From: Novosphingopyxis baekryungensis DSM 16222 | GTDB lineage: Bacteria; Pseudomonadota; Alphaproteobacteria; Sphingomonadales; Sphingomonadaceae | Assembly: GCF_000420305.1 (NCBI RefSeq) | Contig: NZ_ATUR01000004.1 | Location: 1 to 64,000, forward strand | Direction: 5' to 3' | Length of the DNA stretch: 64,000 nucleotides | Part shown: piece by piece, positions 52,326 through 62,466 of the stretch | Position numbering within the stretch: position 1 is the first letter of the stretch | Layout: every line of letters begins with the position of its first letter | Program-made: the position numbers and the translations under genes | The notes under the pieces: generated by a model | Seen by the model: the letters and a program-made list of their open reading frames with translations, nothing else | Database searches by the model: none | What the model was told of the DNA's origin: nothing

Positions 52326-52952
52326 ATGAACAAAGCCCGTTTTTCAAGCATGGTCGCCGCGATGGCGCTTGCCGGATGTCAGGCGTCCGATCCCGCGCCC
52401 TCCGCGCCGGAGCGTCCGCCGCTGGAAGGGGCCAGCATCGGTGGGCCGTTCACGCTGACCGGCAGCGACGGCAAGCCGGTCTCCTTCAGCGATTTCGATG
52501 GGAAATATCGCATCGTCTATTTCGGCTACACCTATTGCCCGGACGTCTGCCCGGTGGATCTGCAGCATATCAGCGCAGGCCTTCGCCGTTTCAGCAAAGA
52601 GAACCCCACGCTTGGCCGGGATATCCAGCCGATCTTCATCACCGTCGATCCGGAGCGGGACACGCCCGCGGTGGTGGGGGACTATGTCGGCAATTTCGGC
52701 AAGCGGTTGATCGGGCTGACCGGAACGCCCGAACAGATTGCCAAGGTGGCGCAGGAATTTGCGGTCTATTACAGCAAGGAGCCGGGCAGCGGGCCGGACG
52801 ATTATCTGATGGCGCATTCGCAAACGCCGTTCCTGATGGGCCGCGACGGCAAACCGCTGGCGGTGTTGCCGGTCGACGATCCCTCCACGCCCAAGGTGGA
52901 CGAAGGCAGTGCCAAGGCCATTGCCGATGAACTGGACCGCTGGGTTTCATGA
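52326..52952 (+). CDS. SCO1/SenC/PrrC-family copper-thioredoxin lipoprotein
   Basis: 208 residues. Lipobox 'ALAGC' at residues 14-18 anchors it. The thioredoxin-like domain carries 'FGYTYCPDVCPVDLQHIS' (Cu ligands Cys-x3-Cys) and the third ligand His in 'LMAHSQTPF'. SCO proteins deliver copper to the CuA site of cytochrome oxidase or act as thiol reductants. Its TGA overlaps the ycgN start (ATGA). No oxidase genes are near. It heads a three-gene operon with ycgN and a ygjP-like gene. Confidence 0.93.
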   Translation: MNKARFSSMVAAMALAGCQASDPAPSAPERPPLEGASIGGPFTLTGSDGKPVSFSDFDGKYRIVYFGYTYCPDVCPVDLQHISAGLRRFSKENPTLGRDIQPIFITVDPERDTPAVVGDYVGNFGKRLIGLTGTPEQIAKVAQEFAVYYSKEPGSGPDDYLMAHSQTPFLMGRDGKPLAVLPVDDPSTPKVDEGSAKAIADELDRWVS

Positions 52953-53389
52953 CCGATCGCTTCTGGGAAAAACCGATCGAAGCGCTGGACCGGGCGCAGT
53001 GGGAAGCGCTGTGCGATGGCTGCGGCAAATGCTGCATGCACAAGGTGGAAGATGACGAGACCGGTGAGATTTACGACACCAACGTCTCCTGCCGCCTGCT
53101 CGATACCAGCACGGCGCGCTGTTCCGACTATCGCCGGCGGCGGTTCCTTGTGCCGGACTGTATCCGGCTGACCCGCAGCAAGATCGATCGCTTTCCCTGG
53201 CTGCCCAAGACCTGCGCCTATCGGCTGCGCGCCGAGGGGGAGCCGCTGCGCGACTGGCACTATCTGATCAGCGGTAGCACGGAGACGGTGCACGAGGCCG
53301 GCATCTCCGTGCGGGGCCGTGCGATATCGGAAAGCGTGGCGGGGCCGCTGGAAGACCATATTCTGGACGACGATGTTCTGGAGCACTGA
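52949..53389 (+). CDS. YcgN family cysteine-cluster protein (UPF0260)
   Basis: 146 residues. The cysteine clusters 'LCDGCGKCCMHKVEDDETGEIYDTNVSCRLLD' and later 'RCSDYRRRRFLVPDCIRL' belong to the CxxCxxCC family (YkgJ/YcgN), likely binding Zn or an Fe-S cluster. 'WLPKTCAYRL' is also diagnostic. Function unknown. It lies between an SCO gene and a metallopeptidase gene, overlapping both. Confidence 0.9.
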   Translation: MTDRFWEKPIEALDRAQWEALCDGCGKCCMHKVEDDETGEIYDTNVSCRLLDTSTARCSDYRRRRFLVPDCIRLTRSKIDRFPWLPKTCAYRLRAEGEPLRDWHYLISGSTETVHEAGISVRGRAISESVAGPLEDHILDDDVLEH

Positions 53390-54083
53390 AGAGCCCACCG
53401 TCGAGATCGACGGGCAGGTCTATCCGCTGCGGATTCGGCGGATGGCCCAGGCACGGCGCATGAGCCTCAGGGCGGATCCGGTGCGCGGCGAAGTGAAGAT
53501 CAGCGGCCCGACCAGATTGCGCACGGCCGAGGCGCTGGCCTTTGCCCGGTCCCGGCATGACTGGCTGGCCCAGCGCTTTGCCGCGGCGGCCCAGCCGGTG
53601 GCGCTGGACGCCGGATCGACCATCGGTTTCTGCGGCGATCCGGTGGAGATCGTGCATGATCCAGGCCATGGGCGTATCGTCAGCCTGTGCGACGATCGCC
53701 TGCTGGTCGGCGGGCCGCCGGAGCATGTCGCGACCAGGGTGGAGCGCTGGTTGCGGCGCGAGGCCCGGCGGCTGATGGCCGACGATCTTTCCTTTTACTG
53801 CGCGCGCGCGGGCTGCGCGGTGCCAAAGCTGTCGATCGGCGATGCGCGATCGCGCTGGGGCAGCTGTTCCAGCCACGGGCATATCCGGATGGGCTGGCGG
53901 CTGGTCATGGCCCCGCATGCGGTGCGCCGTTCGGTGGTCGCCCATGAAGTCGCGCATCTGACGCATATGGATCATAGCGCCAGATTCTACGCGCTGCTCG
54001 ACCGGATTTTCGATGGGGACCGCAAAAGCTGCGACGCCTGGCTGAAAGCGCATGGCACCGGCCTGCACATGATCGGTGCCTGA
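53373..54083 (+). CDS. YgjP/SprT-like metallopeptidase (DUF45)
   Basis: 236 residues from the ATG at 53373, overlapping the ycgN end by 17 bases; earlier in-frame codons are within ycgN. The zinc motif is 'HEVAHLTHMDHS' with a 'DARSRWGSCSSHGHIRMGWRLVMAP' block typical of YgjP-like proteins. Proteins of this class are predicted zinc peptidases; UTP pyrophosphatase activity has been proposed for relatives. Third gene of the SCO-ycgN series. Confidence 0.87.
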   Translation: MFWSTEEPTVEIDGQVYPLRIRRMAQARRMSLRADPVRGEVKISGPTRLRTAEALAFARSRHDWLAQRFAAAAQPVALDAGSTIGFCGDPVEIVHDPGHGRIVSLCDDRLLVGGPPEHVATRVERWLRREARRLMADDLSFYCARAGCAVPKLSIGDARSRWGSCSSHGHIRMGWRLVMAPHAVRRSVVAHEVAHLTHMDHSARFYALLDRIFDGDRKSCDAWLKAHGTGLHMIGA

Positions 54084-54095
54084 CCGGCGGAAACT

Positions 54096-56213
54096 TTAGT
54101 AGATCAGCCCATCCTCACCATTGTCGCTGGGCCGCTCGTCCGGCCGCGGCTGGGCTGGGGGCGGTAGCGGTTCGGGACGGCGGGGCTCCTGGCGCGGTTC
54201 CGGGCGGCGTTGCCCACGGCCCAGCGCCCGGTCGATCCAGCTGTCATCGAGAACAGGTTCGCTGCGCGGATCGGGTTGCCCTTCGCGCGCGGGCGGATTG
54301 CCTTCGATGGGCAGGCCATATTCATCCACGAACTCGCCGTCTTCCGGCGCGCCATAATAGGAGTCCGGATCGTCCTCCAGCTGCCAGTCGGGCAGGGTAA
54401 CCTCGGTATCGAACGGCGTGGAGGGGCGCGTGGACGTGGCGGCTTTCATGAACGCGGCCCAGGCGCGCGCAGGGGCGGTGCCGCCCTGCAGGCCGCTGAC
54501 CGTCTTGGCATCGTCCCGGCCCATCCACACGCCCGTGGTGAGCCCGCTGGAAAAGCCGAAAAAGGTACCGTCCTTGTTGCTGGTGGTCGTCCCGGTCTTG
54601 CCCGCCGCCGGCCGCCCGATCTGCGCGGCGCGGCCGGTGCCGGTGTTGACCGCGGTCTGCAACAGGTCGGTCATGGTCGCGGCGACATAGTCGTCCACCA
54701 GCGGCGCGCCCGGTTCTTCGCGCCGTTCATACAGCACCTCGTTATCGGCGGTGACGACCTTCAGGATGCCATAGGGCTCCACCGCGCGGCCCCCGCCGGA
54801 TATCTCGGCAAAGGCGCGCGTCATGTCGATCAGCCGCGTCTCGGACGTGCCGAGCACCATGGCCGGATGCGTGTTGATCGGCGTGGTGATGCCGAAGCGC
54901 CGGGCCATGCCGGCTACCGTGCTGAAGCCCAGCTCATTGCCGATCTGCGCGGCCACCGTATTCTTGGAAAAGGCGAAGGCGTTGCGCACCGATATCGGTC
55001 CGGAGTAGCTGCCGCCGCTGTTGCGCGGGGTCCAGCCGTCGATCTGCACCGGCTCGTCCGTGACCACATCGTCCGGGCTGTACCCAGCCTCCAGCGCCGC
55101 GAGATAGACGAACAGCTTCCAGCTCGATCCGGGCTGGCGCACCGCGGTGACGGCGCGATTGTAGTTGGAAGTGACATAGTCCGATCCACCCACCATGGCG
55201 CGCACGGCCCCGTCATTTTCCATGGCGACTAGCGCCCCTTGCGCGCCGGATGGCACGTTGGACTGGATCGCCGCGGTCGCTTCGCGCTGCATGGACAGGT
55301 CCACGGTGGTCCATACGTCGATCGGCTGGATGGTTTCGTCGATCAGCATGTCGAGCTGCGGCAGCGCCCAGTCGGTAAAATAGCGCACGCTGTTCTGCGG
55401 CGGCTCCGGCGCCAGCGCCACGTCGGCCGGCTCGGTGGATGCGGCCTGCCCCGGGCTGATCACGCCATTGTCTTCCATCGCACGCAACACGACGGAGGCA
55501 CGGCCGATGGCGGCCTGCGCATCGGCAGTGGGGGAGTAGTTGGACGGCGCCTTGACCAGTCCGGCGATGATCGCCGCTTCGCCAAGACTGAGCGTGGTGG
55601 CGTCATGATCGAAGAATTTGCGGCTGGCGGCATCGATGCCATAGGCACCGCCGCCGAAATAGACCTTGTTGAGATACAGTTCGAGGATCTGGTCCTTGGA
55701 GAATTTGCTCTCCAGCGCCATCGCCAGCACGGCCTCCCGCACTTTGCGGCCCACGGTATATTTGTTGTTGAGAAAAATGGTCCGCGCGAGCTGCTGCGTG
55801 ATGGTGGACGCGCCCTGCAGACGGCGGTTGGTGTTGCGGTTCTGCCAGGCAAACAGGGCCGAACGGGCCATGCCCTTGGGGTCCAGCCCGAGATGCGATC
55901 GGAAGCGGCGATCCTCGATGGAGATCATCGCGTCCTTCATCACCGCAGGGATCTGGTCGCTCGGCAGCCAGCGGCCATAGCTCGGCCCGATTTCCTGAAT
56001 GATGGAGCCGTCCGCGGCACGCACGCGGATCATCTGGCCCTGCTCGATATTCTTGAGATCGGTGTAGCCCGGCAATTCGGACCGGGCGACCGCCACCATC
56101 ACCACCAGGGCGACCAGGCCGATCAGGCCCAAAGCAACTCCGATCTGGACCATGCGCGTCAAGATGCGCAGGACCGGACCCTTCCGCTTATTCGATGATG
56201 TCGCCCTCGCCAT
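54096..56213 (-). CDS. Class A penicillin-binding protein (1A type)
   Basis: 705 residues. Membrane anchor about 20-45; glycosyltransferase 51 domain about 70-245 with catalytic Glu in 'ISIEDRRFRSHLG' and 'STITQQLARTIFLNN'; transpeptidase domain about 310-600 with active Ser in 'PGSSWKLF' (SxxK), 'SKN' (AFSKNTVA) and KTGT ('AGKTGTTTSNKDGTF'). It polymerises and cross-links peptidoglycan. The C-terminal tail is rich in Pro, Arg and Asp and probably disordered. It lacks the OB insertion of E. coli PBP1a and is closer to the shorter alphaproteobacterial form. Confidence 0.92.
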   Translation of the reverse strand: MARATSSNKRKGPVLRILTRMVQIGVALGLIGLVALVVMVAVARSELPGYTDLKNIEQGQMIRVRAADGSIIQEIGPSYGRWLPSDQIPAVMKDAMISIEDRRFRSHLGLDPKGMARSALFAWQNRNTNRRLQGASTITQQLARTIFLNNKYTVGRKVREAVLAMALESKFSKDQILELYLNKVYFGGGAYGIDAASRKFFDHDATTLSLGEAAIIAGLVKAPSNYSPTADAQAAIGRASVVLRAMEDNGVISPGQAASTEPADVALAPEPPQNSVRYFTDWALPQLDMLIDETIQPIDVWTTVDLSMQREATAAIQSNVPSGAQGALVAMENDGAVRAMVGGSDYVTSNYNRAVTAVRQPGSSWKLFVYLAALEAGYSPDDVVTDEPVQIDGWTPRNSGGSYSGPISVRNAFAFSKNTVAAQIGNELGFSTVAGMARRFGITTPINTHPAMVLGTSETRLIDMTRAFAEISGGGRAVEPYGILKVVTADNEVLYERREEPGAPLVDDYVAATMTDLLQTAVNTGTGRAAQIGRPAAGKTGTTTSNKDGTFFGFSSGLTTGVWMGRDDAKTVSGLQGGTAPARAWAAFMKAATSTRPSTPFDTEVTLPDWQLEDDPDSYYGAPEDGEFVDEYGLPIEGNPPAREGQPDPRSEPVLDDSWIDRALGRGQRRPEPRQEPRRPEPLPPPAQPRPDERPSDNGEDGLIY

Positions 56214-56314
56214 TCACCCCATCCGATACGCCCAGCAGGACGCTCTCACAAGCGCCGTGGCGCTGTATGGGTGCTGAATGACGGATCGTCGGCGTCGTTG
56301 GTCGATCCGGTGGA

Positions 56315-56725
56315 TCAGTCGGCGTCGTCTTCGTCCGGTTCGAAATCCAGCGAGGCACTGTTCATGCAGTATCGCAGGCCGGTGGGCGGCGGGCCGTCCG
56401 GGAAAACATGGCCCAGATGGCCACCGCAACTGGCGCAGCGCGCTTCGGTGCGCACCATGCCATGGCTGGTATCGCGCACTTCCTCCACCGCATCGTCGGT
56501 GGCAGGCGCGGTGAAACTGGGCCAGCCGGAGCCGCTGTCATATTTATCGGCCGATTCGAACAGTTCACTGCCGCAGGCGGCACAGAAATAGGTGCCGTCG
56601 CGCTTCTCGCCGTTCAGCTTGCCGGTAAAGGCGCGTTCGGTGCCGCCCTCGCGCAGGATATGGTAGCGTTCGTCGCCCAGCTTTTCGCGCCACTCGGCTT
56701 CGGTCATGGTCTTTTCGTCTGTCAT
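56315..56725 (-). CDS. msrB: Methionine-R-sulfoxide reductase
   Basis: 136 residues from the ATG at 56725. In-frame ATGs at 56776 and 56734 exist, but the 56776 one would lie at the transcription start of the promoter below and cannot serve that transcript. Zn-binding '[11 protein letters not shown]' and '[12 protein letters not shown]' and the catalytic Cys in '[11 protein letters not shown]' are present; 'SGSGWPSF' is the substrate loop. It repairs oxidised methionine. Short on its own; the PBP gene follows downstream in the same direction after about 100 bp. Confidence 0.94.
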   Translation of the reverse strand: MTDEKTMTEAEWREKLGDERYHILREGGTERAFTGKLNGEKRDGTYFCAACGSELFESADKYDSGSGWPSFTAPATDDAVEEVRDTSHGMVRTEARCASCGGHLGHVFPDGPPPTGLRYCMNSASLDFEPDEDDAD

Positions 56726-56780
56726 GGCATCCATGTGGGAAGAGTTGGAAATATCTTCAATATCGGGGTTCTGCATGCCG

Positions 56781-56806
56781 AACGCGTGATGGCTTGCGCG
56801 CGTTCC
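56781..56806 (-). promoter_or_regulatory. Consensus EcfG general-stress promoter of msrB
   Basis: On the minus strand GGAAC (plus 56806-56802), exactly 17 bp, CGTT (56784-56781). It matches the sigma-EcfG consensus of alphaproteobacteria at all nine fixed positions. Transcription would start near 56774, about 50 bp before the ATG at 56725. MsrB is a typical stress-regulon member, which supports it. Confidence 0.6.
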
Positions 56807-56887
56807 CTGATTGGCTTGCTGGTAGCTCCGGCTGGCCGGTATCGCTGGCGGCGCTTGGCGCAGGGATCCGGCCGTACTGGCCTTGGA

Positions 56888-57928
56888 TCAATGACCGCGC
56901 GGATTGGCGGCGCGTGCGATCATCAACAGGTCATTGGCCAGCATGGGGCCGGCCAGCGCCGATCCGCCGGACATCAGCCGCTGCTCGATCTCGAACAGGC
57001 GCGCGTTCAACCGCGTCAATTTGGACGATGACCAGCAGGATAGCGCCTGCTTATAGGCACCCTGTTCCTTGAAAAAGATGCTGCGCGTGCGGTCGACCAG
57101 CGGGCCGATCTGCGCGCCTTCATCCACTTCCGCGCGCAGCCCGGCCAGCTGCACGACGCGCCGTTGCAGCGCCTTGACGATCCGCACCTCGTTCACGCCG
57201 AGCTGGCTGGCCGCGCTGAGCTCTTCGCTCGTCGCTCTGATATTGCCGGCCATCACGGCGCCGAGCAGGCCGGAGATATCCTCCTCCAGCGTCTCGGCGC
57301 TCAGCAGGGCGATGGTCTGGGCGTCCACGGTTGCGGGACGATCCGGCGCGGCGTCGCAATAGAGGGCGATCTTGTCGATCTCATTGGCGGCCAGGGTCCG
57401 GTCGAAGCCGGTGGACTCCGCCACCAGGCGGGCCAGATCGCGGTCCATGCGCAGCCCGGCGGCTTCGGCCAGCCGCGCGACATGCGCGATCGCATCATTC
57501 TCGGTCGGGGGATAGCAGGCCAGCATCATCGCACCGGGATGGCTCTGGCCCAGCTTGCGTAGCTTGTTGGTCGGGGTGAGGTTGCCGGTGGTGGCGATCA
57601 CCGGTGAGCCCGCCTCCGCCGCATCCAGCAGGTTCTCGATCGCGGCAAAGCCTTCATCGCGCGTCAGCCGCAGGCGAATATAGCGCTTGTCCCCGAACAG
57701 CGAGATCGATGCCGCCTCATCGGCCAGCAGCGCCGGTTCGGATCGGATCTGCGCGCCATCCAGATCGAGCCGCTCTGCGTCTTTCATTTCGGCGGAAAGC
57801 TTGCGCGCAATATCCTCGATCGTGGACGGATCGGTGCCGAACAGCAGGAAGAGGCGGATGTCGGGGCGCTGGCCGATGGCCGCGATCAGATCGCGCTCGC
57901 TGAGTTTTCGGCCCCCGGACCTGCTCAT
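56888..57928 (-). CDS. holA: DNA polymerase III delta subunit
   Basis: 346 residues. Clamp-loader AAA+-like subunit that opens the beta clamp. Weakly conserved as usual: 'RLFLLFGTDPSTIEDIARKL', 'LLADEAASISLFGDKRYIRL', 'SPVIATTGNLTPTNKLRKL', 'ARLVAESTGFDRTLAANEIDKIALYCDA' and 'VVQLAGLRAEVDEG'. Context settles it: holA follows leuS-lptE in alphaproteobacteria. The gap to lptE is 22 bases. Confidence 0.93.
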   Translation of the reverse strand: MSRSGGRKLSERDLIAAIGQRPDIRLFLLFGTDPSTIEDIARKLSAEMKDAERLDLDGAQIRSEPALLADEAASISLFGDKRYIRLRLTRDEGFAAIENLLDAAEAGSPVIATTGNLTPTNKLRKLGQSHPGAMMLACYPPTENDAIAHVARLAEAAGLRMDRDLARLVAESTGFDRTLAANEIDKIALYCDAAPDRPATVDAQTIALLSAETLEEDISGLLGAVMAGNIRATSEELSAASQLGVNEVRIVKALQRRVVQLAGLRAEVDEGAQIGPLVDRTRSIFFKEQGAYKQALSCWSSSKLTRLNARLFEIEQRLMSGGSALAGPMLANDLLMIARAANPRGH

Positions 57929-57950
57929 GCCGTCTCTGGCACCGGCCCGC

Positions 57951-58457
57951 TCATGGTGCGGACTCGGCCTGCGCCCGGGCCGCCTCGGCGGACAGGCGCG
58001 TGACGATCTGGCTGGCGAGCCGATCGGCGATATTCTCCAGCGCGGTATTCTCCGCCGCGATCACCGCATATTCGGAGGAGACGACATCGATGCCGGCATC
58101 GCTGCCCTCGGTCGCGTCCAGCAGCACCTCTCCCGTCGTGAGATCGGTGACCTGATAGCGCGCGCGCAGCGTCCGGCGTTCACGGGTGATGGCATCGTCG
58201 CTGCGCACGCCGAAGCCTTCGATCTCGTCATCCAGCTTCACGGTCAGGCGATAGCGCGGCGCGCCGGTGCCGAGCAGCTGCAGCCGTTCCTGCAGCGCAT
58301 TGCGCACCAGCCAGCCGCCGCGCCCGGCAATCGGCTCCACCTCCACACTGCCCAGCGCGCTGCCCACAAAGCCGTTGCTGCCGCCGGCATAAAGCGGCTT
58401 GAGCCCGCAGCCGGACAGCAGCGTGAGCGCCAGCATGGGCAGCAACCAGCGGATCAT
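57951..58457 (-). CDS. lptE: LPS-assembly lipoprotein LptE
   Basis: 168 residues. Signal peptide with lipobox 'LLSGC' at 14-18. After 'GLKPLYAGG' come the LptE-type strands '[22 protein letters not shown]', 'YRLTVKLDD', '[15 protein letters not shown]', '[28 protein letters not shown]'. It plugs the LptD barrel in the outer membrane. Its ATG overlaps the leuS stop. C-terminal Ala/Gln helix. Recognised chiefly by context and the LptE helix motif. Confidence 0.92.
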   Translation of the reverse strand: MIRWLLPMLALTLLSGCGLKPLYAGGSNGFVGSALGSVEVEPIAGRGGWLVRNALQERLQLLGTGAPRYRLTVKLDDEIEGFGVRSDDAITRERRTLRARYQVTDLTTGEVLLDATEGSDAGIDVVSSEYAVIAAENTALENIADRLASQIVTRLSAEAARAQAESAP

Positions 58458-60961
58458 AGGACGATGTTCACCAAGCGGTCGGGCACCACGATCACCTTGC
58501 GCACCGGCGCACCATCGATGCTGCGCTGCACCTTTTCGGATGCCAGCGCGGCCTTCTCCATGGCGTCCTTGTCCAGGCCCTTGGGCACCGTCAGCGTATC
58601 GCGCAATTTGCCTTTGACCTGAATGGCCACGGTCACTTCATCCTCCACCAGCAGGGCAGGATCGAAACGCGGCCATGGCGCATCGGCGATCAGGCCGTCC
58701 TGATCCAGCCGCGCCCAGCACTCTTCCGCCAGATGCGGCGCCATGGGGGACAGCAGCAGCAGCAGGGTACGGACGGTCTCGGTCCGGGTGGCAGAGGGCT
58801 TGGCCTTTTCCACGGCATTGGTCAGCTCGTAAATCTTGGCGACCGCCTTGTTGAAAGACAGCGCCTCGATATCTTCGCCCACGCCAGCGATGGTCTGGTG
58901 CAGCTTGCGCAGCAGCGCCTTGTCTTCGCCCTGCGCCGCGTCGGCAGAACCGACCAGCCGCCAGATCCGCTGCACGAAGCGCCAGGCGCCCTCGATCCCC
59001 GCGTCGGACCATAAAAGATCGCGCTCGGGCGGGCTGTCGGACAGCATGAACCAGCGCACCGCGTCTGCGCCATATTGGTCGATGATCGCGTCCGGATCGA
59101 CGACGTTCTTCTTGGACTTGGACATCTTTTCCACGCGGCCTGCCGTCGCCGGCGTCCCGTCGGAAATGCGCATCCAGTCCGCGCCGTCTTTCTTCACTTC
59201 GTCTGGCGAGAGCCAGCTGCCGTCCCCGGCAGACCAGGTCTGATGCGTCACCATGCCCTGCGTGAACAGGCTCTGGAACGGCTCGGCCAGATCGATCATG
59301 CCGATATGGCGCAGCGCCCGGGTCCAGAAGCGCGCATAGAGCAGGTGCAGGATGGCATGCTCCACGCCGCCGATATACTGGCCGACGGGCAGCCAGCTCT
59401 CGGCCTCCGCCTTGTCGAACGGCTTGTCGTCCGGCTGGCTGGCAAAACGGATGAAATACCAGCTGGAATCGACGAAGGTGTCGAGCGTGTCGGTCTCGCG
59501 CCGCGCCGGATTGCCGCAGGATGGGCAATCGACCCTGGACCAGGTCGGGTGCCGGTCCAGCGGATTACCGGGCGTCTCGAAATCGATATCCTCGGGCAGC
59601 ACGATCGGCAGCTGGTCCTTGGGCACCGGCACCGCGCCGCACGCGTCGCAATGGATGATCGGGATCGGTGTGCCCCAATAGCGCTGCCGCGACACGCCCC
59701 AGTCGCGCAGCCGCCAGGTCGTCGTCGCCTCGCCCCAGCCTTGCGCCTCGGCGCGGTCGATCACCGTCTTTTTGGCGTCCTCGATAGCCATGCCATCCAG
59801 AAAGCGGGAGTTCACGATGCTGCCATCGCCGGTATAGGCGCTGTCGCCCACCGGTTCGCCCGCATCACCCTCAGCGGATACCACGCGGTTGATCGGCAGA
59901 TCATATTTGCTGGCAAATTCGAAGTCGCGCTGGTCATGCGCGGGCACGCCGAAGACCGCGCCGGTGCCATAATCCATCAGCACGAAATTCGCGACATAGA
60001 CCGGCAGCGTCCATTCCGGATCGAGCGGATGGACCGCTTTCAGGCCGGTGTCATAACCCTTTTTCTCGGCGGTCTCCAGCTCGGCGGCGGACGTACCGCT
60101 GCGGCGGCATTCGGCGGCGAAGTCTGCCAGGGCGGCGTCTTTTTCCGCCAGTTCCAGCGCGATCGGATGATCGGCGGCCACGGCAACGAAGCTGGCACCG
60201 AAAATGGTGTCGGGCCGGGTGGAGAAGACCTCCACCTTGTCGGACCGGTCCGCCAGATCGAACGAAAAGCGCAGGCCCTGGCTCTTGCCGATCCAGTTGG
60301 ACTGCATCAGCCGCACCTTGTCCGGCCAGTCCTTCAGATCGTCCAGACCGCTCAGCAGCTCGTCGGCAAATTCGGTAATCTTCAGGAACCACTGGCTCAG
60401 CTTGCGCCGCTCGACCGGCGCGCCGGAACGCCAGCCCTTGCCGTCGATCACCTGTTCATTGGCCAGCACGGTCATGTCGACCGGGTCCCAATTGACCGCG
60501 CTTTCCTTGCGATAGACCAAGCCGGCGGCGTACATATCCAGGAACAGGGCCTGTTCATGGCCGTAATATTCAGGTTCGCAGGTCGCCAGTTCGCGGCTCC
60601 AGTCGAACGAGAAGCCGATGCGTTTCAGCTGCGCCTTCATGTGCGCGATATTGGCGCGGGTCCATGTTCCCGGATGGACCTTCTTTTCCATCGCGGCATT
60701 TTCCGCCGGCATGCCGAACGCGTCCCAGCCCATCGGGTGCAGCACGGCATGGCCGGTCATCGCCTTGTAGCGCGCCAGTACATCGCCCATCGTGTAATTG
60801 CGCACATGGCCGATATGGATGCGGCCCGATGGATAGGGGAACATCTCCAGCACATAGGATTTGGGCCGGTCCGGATAGCGATCGGCGGAAAAGCTCGCCT
60901 CCTCGTCCCAGCGTTTTTGCCACCGCGCATCGGCAGTGTGATGATTGAAACGGTCTGCCAT
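58454..60961 (-). CDS. leuS: Leucyl-tRNA synthetase
   Basis: 835 residues, class Ia enzyme. HIGH motif in '[18 protein letters not shown]', editing CP1 domain (about 220-420) with '[17 protein letters not shown]' and '[19 protein letters not shown]', the tryptophan-rich '[19 protein letters not shown]' zinc region, KMSKS in '[15 protein letters not shown]', and an anticodon-binding C-terminus. Length is normal. It is in an operon between the DUF3576 gene (10-bp gap) and lptE (overlap). Confidence 0.97.
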   Translation of the reverse strand: MADRFNHHTADARWQKRWDEEASFSADRYPDRPKSYVLEMFPYPSGRIHIGHVRNYTMGDVLARYKAMTGHAVLHPMGWDAFGMPAENAAMEKKVHPGTWTRANIAHMKAQLKRIGFSFDWSRELATCEPEYYGHEQALFLDMYAAGLVYRKESAVNWDPVDMTVLANEQVIDGKGWRSGAPVERRKLSQWFLKITEFADELLSGLDDLKDWPDKVRLMQSNWIGKSQGLRFSFDLADRSDKVEVFSTRPDTIFGASFVAVAADHPIALELAEKDAALADFAAECRRSGTSAAELETAEKKGYDTGLKAVHPLDPEWTLPVYVANFVLMDYGTGAVFGVPAHDQRDFEFASKYDLPINRVVSAEGDAGEPVGDSAYTGDGSIVNSRFLDGMAIEDAKKTVIDRAEAQGWGEATTTWRLRDWGVSRQRYWGTPIPIIHCDACGAVPVPKDQLPIVLPEDIDFETPGNPLDRHPTWSRVDCPSCGNPARRETDTLDTFVDSSWYFIRFASQPDDKPFDKAEAESWLPVGQYIGGVEHAILHLLYARFWTRALRHIGMIDLAEPFQSLFTQGMVTHQTWSAGDGSWLSPDEVKKDGADWMRISDGTPATAGRVEKMSKSKKNVVDPDAIIDQYGADAVRWFMLSDSPPERDLLWSDAGIEGAWRFVQRIWRLVGSADAAQGEDKALLRKLHQTIAGVGEDIEALSFNKAVAKIYELTNAVEKAKPSATRTETVRTLLLLLSPMAPHLAEECWARLDQDGLIADAPWPRFDPALLVEDEVTVAIQVKGKLRDTLTVPKGLDKDAMEKAALASEKVQRSIDGAPVRKVIVVPDRLVNIVL

Positions 60962-60971
60962 CAGATTGCGA

Positions 60972-61409
60972 TCAGCCGGTGATGGCCGAGCGCCTCAGGT
61001 CGCGCGCCTTGCCGAGAATGATCTGCTCCATCTTCTGCACCGTGGCCGCGCGCACCGGCGCATCGACCCAGGTGCCGCCATTATTGATCTGGCGGGATCC
61101 GGCAACACGCAGCGCATCGGCCCGCAGGTCCTGGTCCAGAATGGTCACGGTGAGCTTCATCCGCTCGCCGGGGCTCTGCGGATTGACGTACCAGTCGGTC
61201 ACGATCACGCCGCCGGCGCTGTCCGTCTGCAGCAGCGGCATGAAGCTCAGCGTATCGAGCGACGCGCGCCACAGATAGCTGTTCACGCCAATCGTGGTCA
61301 CCTGGCTGGCGGCCAGATCGGCCGTGGGGCGATCCTTCCCGCCACAGGCGCCGAGCGCCAGCGTGGAAGCGATGAGGATGGCGGATGCGGTAAGGCGCGT
61401 CATGCGCAT
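60972..61409 (-). CDS. DUF3576 lipoprotein
   Basis: 145 residues from the ATG at 61409 (AGAGG upstream); 61403 is possible. Lipobox 'LALGAC' about residues 15-20. The DUF3576 domain follows: '[37 protein letters not shown]', '[18 protein letters not shown]' and '[22 protein letters not shown]'. Alphaproteobacterial, always upstream of leuS; function unknown, presumably outer-membrane or periplasmic. First gene of the leuS-lptE-holA operon. Confidence 0.88.
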   Translation of the reverse strand: MRMTRLTASAILIASTLALGACGGKDRPTADLAASQVTTIGVNSYLWRASLDTLSFMPLLQTDSAGGVIVTDWYVNPQSPGERMKLTVTILDQDLRADALRVAGSRQINNGGTWVDAPVRAATVQKMEQIILGKARDLRRSAITG

Positions 61410-61641
61410 GGAAAACCTCTGGCCTGAGAGTAACGGGAATTGCGCGCTTCTATATATGCTCACGCTGCAAGGGCAAGGTTGCTGCGTCACCGCAGGTTAA
61501 CCTGAGATGGCTAGGATGAAACTGTGAGATAAAGGACACAGCGGCGCATGAAAACTCAAATGCCCGCATCTGCCAGGCTTTGAGCGGAACCGCTTTCGCT
61601 TTAAGGGACTTGGAAGAGTATTGCATATCAGGGGAAGCAGG

Positions 61642-62415
61642 ATGTCGTCGGGCCGCAAGCAGCTTTGGATCATGGGGGGCGCCCTGGCGTCTGCCATGGC
61701 GCTGTGCGGTGCCGGCGTGGTGGCCGCGCAACCGGCGGTTTCCAACGATTCGAGCCGCCAGTTTTCCGAAATCCTGCTCAATTCCTCCAGCGGTCTGTTC
61801 ACGCCGGCCGGTCTCGATGCGAAATCGGCCGAGCGCTTCCGGCAGGCCGCCGTGGCGAGTCGCGGGAAGTTCCGCTTCACGCCGGCTGGGGTCGGTCAGG
61901 CCCGTACGCGCGCCGTCACCGTGGCGATCCGCGCGTCATCGGACGAGACGCCGCGCGCCGTTTCCGTGCGCAACGTGATCGCGCAAAGTGAAGCCGGGCT
62001 GCGCACATCCGGCAATGGCGAGACCCTGACGGTCAAGCCGACCAAATATGAGCTCGGTACGGCGAAGGGCTGGACCAGCTTTGCGCTGCCGAACGAAAGC
62101 CGCAAGAGCAACCTGCCCGCCATCGGGCAGATCAGCGCGGGCGCCGGGTACAGGCTCGATGAAGAAGAGCGCGCCAACAAGCGCAGCAAGTTCAACACGC
62201 GGGTCACGCTCGATTCGCCGTCATCGGGCCGGACCTTGCAGCGTCGCATGGGCGGCGCGAACGAATATGCCCTGGATGTCGGCGGCAGCTATTCGATCAC
62301 CAAGGGTGTCGATGTGACCGCCGGGGTTCGCTATGAAAGCGAGCAGCAGGCACCGCTCGTGGATGAGCAGCAGGACAGCCAGGCCGTCTATCTCGGAACG
62401 CTGATCCGCTTCTGA
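61642..62415 (+). CDS. Uncharacterised exported protein, possible outer-membrane protein
   Basis: 257 residues from the ATG at 61642, with GGGGAAGCAGG before it. A signal peptide ('WIMGGALASAMALCGAGVVAAQ', cleavage near residue 30) precedes a region with short amphipathic strands. The C-terminus 'YSITKGVDVTAGVRYESEQQ' and 'DSQAVYLGTLIRF' alternates polar and hydrophobic residues and ends in Phe, as in outer-membrane barrels. The middle is too charged for a full barrel of normal size. I recognise no family; it is monocistronic with divergent neighbours on both sides. Confidence 0.72.
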   Translation: MSSGRKQLWIMGGALASAMALCGAGVVAAQPAVSNDSSRQFSEILLNSSSGLFTPAGLDAKSAERFRQAAVASRGKFRFTPAGVGQARTRAVTVAIRASSDETPRAVSVRNVIAQSEAGLRTSGNGETLTVKPTKYELGTAKGWTSFALPNESRKSNLPAIGQISAGAGYRLDEEERANKRSKFNTRVTLDSPSSGRTLQRRMGGANEYALDVGGSYSITKGVDVTAGVRYESEQQAPLVDEQQDSQAVYLGTLIRF

Positions 62416-62466
62416 TATCGCGGCGTCACGGCCAATCCGGCTTCCCGGCAATCCGGCATTTTCTTC

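Noticed and set aside
59075-60982. Open frame of 635 codons on the plus strand
   Set aside because: It is the reverse of leuS, with low-complexity His/Arg composition and no domain.
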